Assembly (NCBI GenBank): GCA_965153355.1
Contig: OZ231126.1
Location: 42,594,001 to 42,658,000, forward strand
DNA length: 64,000 nucleotides
Source: Flaccisagitta enflata
Taxonomy: Eukaryota; Chaetognatha; Sagittoidea; Aphragmophora
Direction: 5' to 3'
The notes under the pieces are model-generated. The model searched no databases and had not been told where the DNA came from. It was given only the letters and a program-made list of their open reading frames with translations. The translations under genes and the position numbers were made by a program. Positions 26,584 through 37,835 of this stretch are shown in pieces (position 1 is the stretch's first letter; each line of letters opens with the position of its first letter).

Positions 26584-28099
26584 TCAGCGCACTGTGGTCC
26601 CTAAAATGAAAATTTGGGCGCTAACTTAAGAAATTTGAATTTTTCGCCCACAGAGGTTATTCAGTATCCTAAAAAAATGCTTCCTGGCAGTAATTGATGT
26701 GCCGGATCGAATGGTAACACCCGCAGGTGTGTAGCCGTAACAGTTTTGGAGAAAAAGGGTGATTAAGTGTGATATTCAGCGCACAGTGCGCCACAAATTG
26801 CAAATTCAGGCGCAAAATAAAAAAAATCTAGGATTCTTGATCGTAAAAAATACCTGATCTTTAAAAATTCCTTAGTTAACAGTTTTTGATATGTCTGATC
26901 CAATAGTAACATTGGGAACTTAGAACTTAGCATTTCTGCAATAGAGAAAAACTTGAATTTTTTCTCGCTAAAATTTTTTCTTACTAAAATTTTTCTCGCT
27001 TAACTTTTTCTCGTTAAATTTTTTTTCGCTAAAATTTTTTTCGCTTAAATTTTTTTTTTTGCTAGAATTTTTTCTCGCTTAAATTTTTTTGCACTAAAAT
27101 TTTTCCTTACTAAAATTTTTTCTTGCTAAAATTTTTTCTTGTTAAAATTTTTTCCGCAAAAATTTTTTCTCACTAAAATTTTTTCTTGCTATAATTTTTT
27201 TTCGCTAAAATTTTTTTAGTTAAAATTTTTTCTCGCTAAAATTTTTTCTCCCTGAAATTTTTTTGCTAAAATTTTTATTGCAAAAATTTTTTATTGCAAA
27301 AATTTTTTCTCATTAAATTTTTTTTTTTTGCAAAAATTTTTCTCGCTAAAATTTTTTCTTGCAAAAATTTTTCTTGCTAAAATTTTTTCTCACTTAAATT
27401 TGTTCCCGCTAAAATTTTTTCTCGCTAAAATTTTTTTCGCTAAAATGTTTTCTTACTAAAATTTTTTTTGCTAAAATTTTCACACAAATTTTCAAAAAAT
27501 TTTCTTTTATTTTTTCTTCTTGCTAAAATTTCAAAAAATTTTCAATGATTTTTAGGCAAAAAAAAAAATGTTTTTTTGAAAAATTTATTGATTTTATATA
27601 GCAACTTTCCTTCAGTCTTGAGTAAATAAAAAAGACATTTGGATTCAGCATAGTAAATACTAAAAAACAAAATGCTTGCATAATTTTTCATAATTAGTCA
27701 CTTTGTCCCCTTCATTCGGAAATTTAAAGTCTGACCTTGCTTGTCTGTATCACAGAAACCGTAGGTTCTACGCAACCTACGGACATAGCTATTAGTACCG
27801 GCATGTCGAAAACTATCAACTATGAAATTTTCAGCGCTGTGGCTTCTTTTGTGGCTAAAAAATGCTGAATTCTTTAATTTTGCGCCTGAATTTATTATTT
27901 GAGGCAGATTGTGCATCGAATATCAATTTAAATCACCTTTTGTTTTAGCTGCACACCTGGGGGCGTCACCATTGGATCTGGCACATCAAATATTATCAGT
28001 TGGCTCTTTTTTAGATTCTGGATAACCTTTGTAGGTAGGAAATTAAAATTTTTCTTAGTTGGCGCCCAAATTTTCATTTTGGAGACCACAGTGCACTGA
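26584..28099. mobile_element. 1.5-kb foldback element with minisatellite loop
   Basis: The left end TCAGCGCACTGTGGTCC (26584) matches the right end read inward, TCAGTGCACTGTGGTCTCC (28099). Arms of about 340 bp share AAAATGAAAATTTGGGCGC, CGCAGGTGTGTAGC and AAATTCAGGCGCAAAAT with insertions and mismatches. The loop (26940-27540) is a minisatellite of about 17-20 bp, CTCGCTAAAATTTTTT, in some 30 variable units. No coding capacity. No target duplication is evident, so the superfamily is open. Confidence 0.75.
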
Positions 28100-29153
28100 G
28101 ATTTTAGCTTTTTGAGCTTTGACCGGACCTGTAAATGGGAGACTGTAGGCAGATTGTTTTTCTTTTTGCAAAAGTACATTCACTTACTAAGGAGCTTTTG
28201 TTTAGCTCAAAATGAGCTAAAATGACTGTGATGCGCTCCTCAGTTGACTTTTTTCAGAGAACCACACTGAATATGCAGGGACTATTTAGGCCATTCACTG
28301 TGCCTTATCTGTACGATTAGCGTTAACACCCTCAACTTTGGGGGGTCAAAAATCAAAATTGCGATTTTGGTATCAAAATTGATTCTAGTGGCAAGGAAAA
28401 ACATAAACTAAGACCAATCAAAAAAAATTAGCCGATTTTATCGATTTTTGTGGCCTCACGAGCTTTCAGAAGTTGAAAAACAGCGAAATTTTTGCATCAA
28501 AATTTCGACCATTTTTCTCCTTACCTTTCACCGATTTTTTTTCATTGTGGGCTCAAAAATCCATATGAAGACATGCGGTTTTTTTTGCTGGCTCGGTCTT
28601 GAGTAGTTCTATCAGCTAGGAAAAAAAAATTGTCCAAAAATTGACAAATTATTGGGGTATTTTTAAAAATGCTACATTTTAGATATTTTTGGGTTAAAAA
28701 ATTCATGAAAAGTAGGTCTGGAACTTATATTGCCCCAAGAAACCCCACCAATTTTTTTTTATGATTTGAAAGCCTTGGACCACTTTCAAAACTTGAGGAA
28801 CCTGGCGGAACATCGGTCATTTAGGGGCATAAATGCTCACATGTCAAAATTCAGTCATAATCAGGGAGCTTAACGGCAGAAACTAAAGTGTAGGTCTAAA
28901 ATTGCCAAAAAGCTATGGAACCTTATCATCCTGACATATTTTTTTGTGCTGAACACGAATCTGGCATCCATTTTTGAAAATTTTTTGAGCTCCCCGCTCA
29001 AAAATCCATTTTTTTTGCCAATTTTGGGGTAAAAATGCGTTTTTTGGCTACTTAGAGTCCACTGTTGTCCCTTGGTAGAAATTTTCAATTAAGCCTATCA
29101 AGAACTGTAATAAATACACTGTCCACAAGAATCTGGTGGCCATACAAAGTTCT
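28100..29153. other. AT-rich spacer with TTTTTGG/AAAAAT words
   Basis: About 1 kb without a gene. The irregular words TCAAAAATC and GGGGTAAAAAT recur, suggesting an old decayed repeat. Confidence 0.5.
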
Positions 29154-29155
29154 TA

Positions 29156-29753
29156 CACCGTCTTTAAATCGGTTTGACTTTTAGTAAACCTTTATAAATC
29201 AAAAACTTTTGGGAAATAAATCTTTAAATTTTCAGCGTATATAGTTAATATGCTACAGTTTTGTCATGCCAAATCTCAATGTTGAGTTCATAAGTGTTGG
29301 AAGTCAGCATAACATTGAAAAAAACTACAATTTTGTGGGCCAAATGAATTTTTGGTAATTTTTTTTTTAAAGATATCGTTACTATTTGCTTGCTACGTCT
29401 GTAGAAACCCTTTAAAATATCCATGTTTTTGATACTTATGCAGGAAATGTGTAATCTATGAACTTTTATCTGTCGTTTGAGACTCATCCCAAGGTTTTGG
29501 TCAATTCCTTTGGAAATGGGAAGTTGTCAAAGACAGCCTCTTTAAAGAAAGCTCGGAGAAAATGGTAAGGCATATAAAATGGTAGTTTAATTAATGTTAT
29601 ATTGACCGCCAATACTAAGGAGCTCAATATTGAGATTTGGCATAACAAAACCGTAGCTTACTACCAACATACACTGAAAATTTGAAGACTTTTCTCACAA
29701 TAGTTTTTGATTTATAAAGGTTTACAAAAAGTCAATCCGATTTGAAGACCCTG
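29156..29753. mobile_element. 598-bp TA-flanked foldback MITE
   Basis: TA at 29154-29155 and 29754-29755 bracket arms of about 175 bp. The left begins CACCGTCTTTAAATCGG, and the right read inward begins CAGGGTCTTCAAATCGG. Both continue with GTAAACCTTTATAAATCAAA and TATGCCAAATCTCAAT-type words. The TA target fits Tc1/mariner-like MITEs. The minus-strand frame within it has no meaning. Confidence 0.82.
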
Positions 29754-29755
29754 TA

Positions 29756-31090
29756 TATTGTCAAAAATAGGCCGAAAATGGGTCAAAATAGCCCAAAACG
29801 GCATTTTTTCCAAAAATATCAGAGTTACTTAGAATTTTTTAGCCAATCACACTCAATCTAGGTCAGAACTAGGATAAATATACGCATTTAGAGCCTTGAA
29901 CGCTGATACCAGGGTCATATCAGGCCAAAAACAGGCAAAAAATTGGTTAAATTAGCCAAAATCTGCATTTTCATCAGACCGATCATTATTATTCCGATTT
30001 TTTTTGCCAATCTCATTAAATCCAGTCAGAACTAGGTCAAATATACCCATTGAGAGCTTTGGACACTGATACCGGAGCCTTAACAGGCCAAAACAGGTCG
30101 CCCAAGGGCAATATGTGGTCAGCGATACCTGTTGCCCTGCTTTGAGTGATTATGAATTGGAGTGAGGGGAAGCAGGGCAGCGGCCCCAAAGGGGACGAAG
30201 TCCTGTAGAACACAGGGGGACTTTCGTTCATCCTGCCTGAACAAGTGGATGAGATGCTATAGCCTGAGAGGCCAGGTCTGAGGCCTGAGAGGTTGGATTT
30301 GAGGTCTAATAGGCCGGTTTTGAAGCCTGAGAGGCTGGATTTGAGGCCTGAGAGGCTGGATTTGAGGCCTGAGAGGCTGGATTTGAGGCCTAGGAGGCTG
30401 GATTTGAGGCCTGAGAGGCCAGATTTGAGGCTTGAGAGGCCAGATATGAGGCCTGAGGGGCCTGATAGGGGGGGGACGAACGAACGGACGGACGAACGAA
30501 CGGACGGACGAACGAACGGACGAACGAAAGTCCCCCTGTGTTCTACAGGACATCGTCCCCTTTGGGGCCGCTGCCCAAAAAGGCTAAAAATAGGCTAAAA
30601 TGACCAAAATCTGCATTTTCATCTAAAAAATCGCTGTAAATTACAATTTTTCCAATCACCTCACTCAATCTTGTCACAATTGATCAACTGTATTCATTGA
30701 GAGCTTTAGACATTGATACCGGGGCCATTACAGGCCAAAAACAGGCCAAAGTTGGGCTGAAAGGGCCAAAATCTGCAACTTCATCTAAAAAATCATTGTT
30801 ATTCAATTTTTTTTGTTGTTCAAACTCAATCCAGTCATAATGAGGACTAATATTTTCATTGAGAGCTTTTGATACTGATACCAGAGCCATAACAGGCCAA
30901 AACCCGGCCAAAAATGGGTTAAAATTGCCAAAATCTGCACATTCACTCAAAAATTTTTTTGCTAAGCTCACTCCATCTCGTCATAACTAGGACAAAAACA
31001 CTCATGAGAGGTCCAGACACTGATACCAGGGTCGCAACAGGCCAAAAACAGGCCAAAAATGGGCTAAAATGGCCACATTCTGTATTTCTA
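29756..31090. repeat. ~160-bp tandem array interrupted by family 2
   Basis: Words such as AGGCCAAAAACAGGCCAAA, CCAAAATCTGCATTTTCATC and CACTGATACC recur every 155-165 bp. There are roughly six diverged units once the insertion at 30096-30576 is removed. The array has no conserved frame. Confidence 0.82.
30096..30576. mobile_element. Family-2 element inside the 160-bp array
   Basis: An outer extension (GGTCGCCCAAGGGCAATATG, then TTGCCCTGCTTTGA) begins at 30096. The left terminal repeat GGGCAGCGGCCCCAAAGG starts at 30175. The core (30255-30460) is about ten units of a roughly 20-bp minisatellite, GGATTTGAGGCCTGAGAGGC. A GGACGAACGAAC run and the right terminal repeat, ending GGGGCCGCTGCCC at 30576, follow. 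The extension lies on one side only, as at 11730 and 25580, so the ends are asymmetric. Confidence 0.8.
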
Positions 31091-31199
31091 CCTGTAAATG
31101 CTCAAAAAATGATAATTTTTTTTCATTTTCTGTGTTGTGGGTCTACAATTACACGGGTAACGCAAATTGATATGGGAAGAACACCATTTACGCGCATCT

Positions 31200-31440
31200 T
31201 TTAGCCATTTTTTGTCATTTGTTGTCATTTTTTGTCATTTTTCTATCATTTGCAAGCATTTGCAAGCATTTTCCGTTTGCAAGCACTTTTAAGCCATTTT
31301 TTGTCATTTTTTGTCATTTTTTTGTCATTTGCAAGCATTTGAAAGTATTTGCAAGCATGTGCAAGCATATGCAAGCACGTGCAAGCATTTGCAAGCTTTT
31401 AAGCCATTTTTTGTCATTTTTTGCAATTTGTAATATTCAT
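31200..31440. repeat. Short tandem words TTTTGTCA and TTTGCAAGCA
   Basis: Alternating blocks of two short words of 8-10 bp fill about 240 bp. Confidence 0.85.
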
Positions 31441-31779
31441 TTGCAATGGTAGACTGACATAAAGACAGTTATACCAGATATGGACAGACCAACTGACTGA
31501 TGGACTGACCAACAAGCTCCACATAAATCCAAACTAATTTGGCAAGCAGAAGAATTTTCAAAATTGTACTGTGTAGTTTTCTTGAGTACAAATGAAATAA
31601 TGCATTAAGTATACTTCAGCTCTAGAAAAATCAATTCATCTTTAAGTATAGATAGTTATTCAACTTGCTTTTGAACACAATTATTCGGAATAACTGTCAA
31701 AAATGCCATTTTCACAATATTACTTTAAGAAACAATTTCAAATGACAGTGGCTTGAGCATTGATGTGTGTAAATATCGT
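31441..31779. other. Spacer unique AT-rich sequence
   Basis: No gene and no strong repeat. It includes a short ACTGACTGATGGACTGACCA-type patch near 31490. Confidence 0.5.
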
Positions 31780-33320
31780 TTGATAAGTGTAACAGCAGTT
31801 TTTGAACATCAACAACCTGGAAAACTGTGAAAATGGCCATTTTTTCAGCAAAAAATGACACTGAATGACAACAGCTTCAGTTGATATTTGGCAGGAATAT
31901 GTCTCTGCGTCAAACTAATACTATTTGACCATTTACCACCTTAAACAGCTGTTTTTTAACGTCAACGACATGAAAAACTGTGAAAATGGTCATTTCTACA
32001 GCATTTTACGGCTAAAAATGACACTGAATGATGACTGCTTCTATTGATTTTTGGCATGAGCATGTCTCAAGGCCAAACCATCACTGTTTCATCGTTTGAT
32101 AACTATGACAGCAGTTTTCTAACATCAACAACCTGAAAAACTGTGAAAATGGCCATTTTTACGGCAATTTACGGCAAAAGATGACACTGAATAACAACAG
32201 CTTCACTTGAATTTTGGCATGAATGTGTCTTGGAGTCAAACTGATACTGTTTGACCATTTGCCACCTTTCACAGCTGTTTTAAAACGACAACAACCTGAA
32301 AAACTGTGAAAATGGCCATTTTTACGGTATCTTACAGCAAAAAGTGACACTGAATAACAACAGCTCCACTTGAATTTTGGCATGAATATGTCTTGGAGTC
32401 AAACTAATACTGTTTGACCATTTGCCACCTTTCACAGCTGTTTTAAAACGACAACAACCTGAAAAACTATGAAAATGGTCATTTTTATGGCATTTTACGG
32501 CAAAAAATGACACTGAATGATGACAGCTTCACTAGATTTTTGGCATGAATATGTCTCAGAGTCAAACCAATACTGTTTGACTGTTTGCCACCTGTTACAG
32601 CTGTTTTTTTAACATCAACGACCTGAAAAACTGTGAAAATGGCCATTTTTACGGCATTTTACGGCAAAAAATGACACTGAATGACAACAGCTTCACTTGA
32701 ATTTTGGCATGAATATGTCTTAGAGTCAAACTAATACTGTTTGACCATTTGCCACCTTTCACAGCTGTTTTATAACATCAACAACCTGAAAAACTGTGAA
32801 AGTGGCCATTTTTACGGCATTTTACAGCAAAAAATGACACTGAATGATGACAGCTTCACTTGATTTTTGGCATGATCATGTCTCAGAGTCAAACCAATAC
32901 TGTTTGACTGTTTGCCACCTTTGACAGCTCGTTTTTCATACCAACAACCTGAAAAACTGTGAAAATGGCCATTTTTACGGCATTTTACGGCAGAAAATGA
33001 CACTTAATGATGACAGCTTCACTTGATTTGTGGCATGAGCATGTCTCAAGGCCAAACCATTACTGTATCACCCTTTGACAACTATAGCAGCACGTTAAGA
33101 ACATCTACAACCTGAAAAACTGTAAAAATAGCCATTTTTACGGCATTTTACGGCAAAAAATGACACTGGATGATGACGGCTTCATTTGAATTTTGGCACA
33201 AATATGTCTCAGAGTCAAACTATTACTGTTCGACCGTTTTGCCACCTATTTCAGCTGTTTGTGAACATAAAAATCCTGAAAAACTGTCAAAAAGGCCCTT
33301 TTTACGTCATTTTACGTCAT
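31780..33320. repeat. ~163-bp tandem satellite-like array
   Basis: The word AAAACTGTGAAAATGGCCAT recurs near 31818, 31973, 32138, 32301, 32463 (ACTATGAAAATGGTC variant), 32627, 32790, 32952, 33116 and 33279. That is about ten units of 162-165 bp. Units also share TTTTACGGCAAAAAATGACA and TGGCATGAATATGTCT. Monomers differ by substitutions and small indels. The spacing is close to nucleosomal length, as in many satellites. Confidence 0.9.
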
Positions 33321-33805
33321 TTTACGGCTCTGTGTGGACAATTCTTTTCCGAATGTGCTCTATAACTTTTTTTGACTTCTACACAATATATGTGATTGGT
33401 TTAGGGCAAAAAATTTGCACCTTGACCAAATTTCCCAAATAGCCTGGGGTTAACATACATAAATCACAGTGCCATTTGACCCTTAAAGCTTAGAAACAAC
33501 TGATGCCGCCATAAGTGCAAGCAATTACTGGACAGGAGGGATGACACACAAAATATCATAACGCCCGGGAACCTTTTCTTGTACTTTTACAGCTCTATGA
33601 CGGGTTGACACTTATTTTGGTGCTATGATTATTTCCTAGGTAGAAGTGAAGCTTAACTGTAATTGAAGCTGGGCATTTACCTGCACCAACTGCCCATTGA
33701 TTTACCTGAAAATACTTTTCTCTCTTTTCCCCCACTTATTCAAATCCCCATTTTTTGGGAAGCAACCCCGAATGACCTATGCTCTCCTACATATAGGAGA
33801 CTTTC
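33321..33805. other. Spacer unique sequence
   Basis: No supported gene. A short frame at 33170-33442 only reads through the array edge. Confidence 0.5.
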
Positions 33806-34032
33806 TCCTCCTCCTCCTCCTCCTCCTCCTCCTCCTCCTCCTCCTCCTCCTCCTCCTCCTCCTCCTACATCAGTCCGTCCATCCCCCCCAAATCAAATCC
33901 CAGTCTTGAGGCCCAAATCCCGGTCTTGAGGCCCAAATCTCAGTCTCGATGCCCAAATATCAGCTTAGAGACCCAAATCCTAGTCTCATGGCCCAAATCC
34001 TTACCTCAAGGCCAAAATACTAGCTTCAAGGA
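33806..34032. repeat. (CTC)n tract followed by GAGGCCCAAATC repeats
   Basis: About 20 CTC triplets, a CAGTCCGTCCATC patch and a C-run precede about six units of 22 bp of the type CTTGAGGCCCAAATCCCAGT. These units match those at 20830-20905 and resemble the family-2 core in reverse. This may be a family-2 relic without terminal repeats. Confidence 0.75.
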
Positions 34033-34148
34033 TAGACGGACAGAGAAAGAGGAGAAAATTCCATATACATGTGAAAGCAAAACTTTCCTTGTTTGTAAGA
34101 TAATGACAGTATGCTGACTGTATTTTACGACATATAAATGAAATAGAA

Positions 34149-34189
34149 AGAGAGAGAGAGAGAGAGACAGAATTAAATTAAATTGAATT

Positions 34190-34275
<86 letters not shown>
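34149..34275. repeat. (AG)n microsatellite with AATTAAATTGAATTAA break
   Basis: Short AG run, an AT-rich interruption at 34170-34190, then about 42 AG units. Confidence 0.95.
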
Positions 34276-34277
<2 letters not shown>

Positions 34278-34483
34278 GAGCTCGATTACATATCGACACC
34301 ATGGTCAATTCGATGAGGAAAGGACTCTCCTTTGCCCTTTTCTCTCATTTTTAGCACCTCGACCAAGCTCTCAATGGTAGAAATCGTACTCTCTCTCTTT
34401 TATCTTACATCCTCCTGCACTCTCTCGTGTACGCTCTCCTCATTATCGTGCCCCCTCCCTTGGGTATTGCCCTGAGAGAGAGA

Positions 34484-35122
<639 letters not shown>

Positions 35123-35160
35123 TACACAGGGGCAATTGGGAGATGAAATAGAGGATTTTT

Positions 35161-35535
35161 AGTCGCGTGCACGCGACACTACACCCCGCTTTGTCCGTCC
35201 GTCGGTCCGTCGGTCCATCCGTCGGTCCGTCAAACTTTACTATTTTTGTAATATAACGTCAACTCTTAGGTAATTTTAGGTCTTTCTTAGTCATTAACAG
35301 TTATTCTAAGTCATTTTGAGTCATTCTAAGTCATTTTTAGTTATTCCGAGTCATTTTAAGTTATTTTAGGTCATTTTTGGTCATTAGGTTTTTTAGTCAT
35401 TTTAAGTCCTTTTTGGACATTTTAAGTCATTTTAAGTCATTCTAAGTCATTCTAAGTCATTCTAAGTCTTTCTAAGTCATTCTAAGTCATTTTTACCCTT
35501 TAAATCTCGCAGGCGACTTATAGGTGTTGGCCTTG
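35161..35535 (+). mobile_element. Family-1 element, GTCATTTTAA subtype
   Basis: After T5, hairpin AGTCGCGTGCACGCGAC is followed by CTACACCCCGCTTTGTCCG, GTCGG repeats and a CAAACTTTACTATTT box. About 20 units of the 10-mer TTCTAAGTCA/TTTTAAGTCA come next, then GCAGGCGACTTATAGGTGTT and the GGCCTTG end at 35535. The 10-mer minisatellite and the TATAGGTGTT tail define a subtype shared with 51553-52103. Confidence 0.85.
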
Positions 35536-35859
35536 TTTGTTGAAGAATGAGTGTATTTCATTTCCACTGTAGCACGTCATATTGAGCACTAATTTTTCCC
35601 ATTTCACTGAAGCATGAGCTTCAATGAGGCACAACGTCGTGCTCCAGTGAAAACAGGTTTAACTTAAGCACGAATTTCGTTATTAAGTGGATGCTTACTC
35701 ATAAATTGCATATCTTCTCCTTCACCTTTTTCTTCCGCGGTCCATCTTCCCCCCTCCCCCTCTCTCAGACTCAAATCCTTGCCTACAGGCAAAAATCCCA
35801 GCTTTGAGCCTAGAATTTGAGTCCTAACGGAGAGGAGGGGGGATGGAGGAGAAGAAGAA
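35536..35859. other. Spacer unique sequence
   Basis: No gene. It includes GAGCACTAAT and AGCACGA words repeated near 35580-35680. Confidence 0.45.
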
Positions 35860-36075
35860 ACATGGGCGTGTTGACACTTACAAAAATAGGTGTGTTGACA
35901 CTTACAAAAATAGGTGTGTTGACACTTACAAAAATGGGTGTGTTGACACTTACAAAAATGGGCGTGTTGACACTTAAAAAAATGGGTGTGTTGACACTTG
36001 CAAAAATGGGTGTGTTGACACTAACAAAAATGGGCGTGTTGACACTCACAAAAATGGGCATGTTGACACAATTCT
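35860..36075. repeat. 24-bp minisatellite, about nine copies
   Basis: Unit GTGTTGACACTTACAAAAAT with a GGGC/AGGT joint, 24 bp, so the frame is kept. The plus strand reads an eight-residue repeat GVLTLTKM, and the minus strand is also open. GTGTTGACAC is itself a 10-bp near-palindrome. Further diverged units extend to about 36165. Treated as a repeat, not a gene. Confidence 0.9.
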
Positions 36076-36293
36076 CAAGAGAATTTAAGATGACCACAGA
36101 TAAGCGTGTTGAGACAACCAAAAGTAGAGGTGTTGACACAGCAAAAAAAATGGTGTGTTGACACAGCTACAATTGGCCTGTATGATATGATAGCGTGTTT
36201 CTATTGTCAATCAAATGATAAATCTAGCAATGACTGCATGTAAATGTAGCTTCCATCAAGGACCGTTTCATAAGTCCAATTAACAGACGTTAC

Positions 36294-36409
36294 GTAACTG
36301 TTGGTATGCCTGCGTTTCGTAACGCCAAAAAACACACTTTATGAAACCTCCAAGTGTGTCACTAAGGCGTTTTTAGGTCGTTACGTAACGCAGGCATACC
36401 AACAGTTAC
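36294..36409. mobile_element. 116-bp hairpin with perfect 23-bp ends
   Basis: GTAACTGTTGGTATGCCTGC (36294 on, 23 bp) returns exactly in reverse complement at 36387-36409. Imperfect pairing (GTAACGCC against AGGCG) continues inward. It may be a tiny MITE or a hairpin formed by inversion. The flanks (TTACGTAAC / TTACAAC) give no clear target duplication. Confidence 0.65.
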
Positions 36410-37273
36410 AACACACTGAACAACACAAGTGTTGTAACGCTACATTGGCACGCGGCGAATTACCTGGGACAGAGAGTGGAAATTCAAAATAGGAGAAAAT
36501 TGAAAGTTACACAACGGAGGATTTAATTCGTAGCACCACCGCCTCCACCCCACCCCCCCCCCCACCTCGCCCCCCAAAAAAGTAGAGACCAAAAGGAAAA
36601 GGGAGTGAAAAAAGAACGAAAACCAAGGGCAAGATGGAGAGATATGGAAATTGGAAAAAAAAACGACAGGGGCGAGAGGAAAGGAACAAATCAATAAAAG
36701 TATAAAAGAAAGAAAAGGAAGAAATAATCAAAGAATGAGGGCAGAAATAAAGAAAAAAAAATCAACGAAAGAAAGACAAGAGAAATGAAAGAAGAGCAAA
36801 ATTAGAAAGAAAGCAGGAAAGAAAGTAAGAATGGAAGAAGAAGCTAAAGCAAAGCTTGAATGATATTGAGAGAATGAACGAGAAAAATCATTTAAGAAAA
36901 AAAGAGGAAAGAAGAGAAAAATGATGGATCATAAGAGTCATAGATAGTAGCGCTCGCGATTGTGTCAGAATTACAATTTGCATCTTCATTTTGTCTCAGC
37001 TCAAGAGAGAATTAACAGTAATTTACATGTAGATGATGAAGATTCCACGTGTGCGTCTCATTATGTGTGTGAGCTCAAGTTGAGGCCGGCAGCTGCCTTT
37101 TATATTCAGCGGCCGACGATTCCCAGCAGACGCTTAGTAAAAACTAAGTCGCTGCGAAACATTCTTGTCATGAAGACTTGTAATATAAAACAGTGGAATG
37201 GAACATTTTATACCATTATTTTCTTCATTCAAATAATCACCGGCCATCTGACACATGGTGGGGAACGATTTTT
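36410..37273. other. Spacer, purine-rich then unique
   Basis: 36590-36930 is A/G-rich with GAAAGAAAG words. 36955-37270 is ordinary sequence with a 121-codon frame (36960-37325) that I do not recognise and that runs into a family-1 element. No gene called. Confidence 0.45.
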
Positions 37274-37382
37274 AGTCGCGAACACGCGACTCTACACCTT
37301 GCCGTGTCGTTCGGTAGGTTTGTAGGTCGGTCCGTCCGTATTATTTTTGAATGCCGACAGGATTGCCGTGTATCCGGCCTTG
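37274..37382 (+). mobile_element. Family-1 element, compact copy
   Basis: Hairpin AGTCGCGAACACGCGACT, CTACACCTTGCCGTGTCG, a short GGTCGGTCCGTCCG run, then GATTGCCGTGTATCCGGCCTTG split by little else, ending at 37382 with TTTTG beyond. At 109 bp it is the shortest copy with both ends. Confidence 0.82.
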
Positions 37383-37501
37383 TTTTGTTTTGTTTTTTGT
37401 TGATTTACTGTTCTCCACTAAATCTCGAGACAGCATTCACGGTGAAAATCTCGGATTATTCAGCCTTTACAAGAGGCGCTTTTGTTCACCACGTTTACAT
37501 A

Positions 37502-37835
37502 CCGTATTTTTTCTAAAAAGCGCCCCGGGCGCTTTTGAAATTGAAATAAAACTTGGCTTTTTAACCCTCCAATTAGCGCCCCCCTTATATTGTAGATGAA
37601 CTGTCATTTAGTTTATCGTTTTCATGAAAGGCTTCCAAAATGCTAAATTTGACTCAAAATGGAGATATTCCTTGCATATACCTGTTTGAAAGTCTTTGAA
37701 ACTGGCTCATTGTGTTGTTTTATATCATCATTTTGCTCAATATTTCTGATCAAATCTCTTCTGAAAAATATAACACTAAGAAAAAAAAGAGGGGGGCGCT
37801 TTTTGGAGGGGAGCGCTTTTTAGAAAAAAATACGG
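37502..37835. mobile_element. 334-bp TA-flanked MITE
   Basis: TA at 37500-37501 and 37836-37837 bracket ends CCGTATTTTTTCTAAAAAGC (left) and CCGTATTTTTTTCTAAAAAG (right, read inward), each followed by GCGCCCC/GCGCTCCCC. Runs of GCGCC near both ends give strong stems. Non-coding interior. TA targeting suggests a Tc1/mariner-like or related source. Confidence 0.85.

Noticed and set aside
31780-33320. CRISPR-like regular array
   Set aside because: Whole 163-bp units repeat. There are no short conserved repeats separated by unique spacers, and the DNA is eukaryotic. The 63-bp and 90-bp arrays fail for the same reason.
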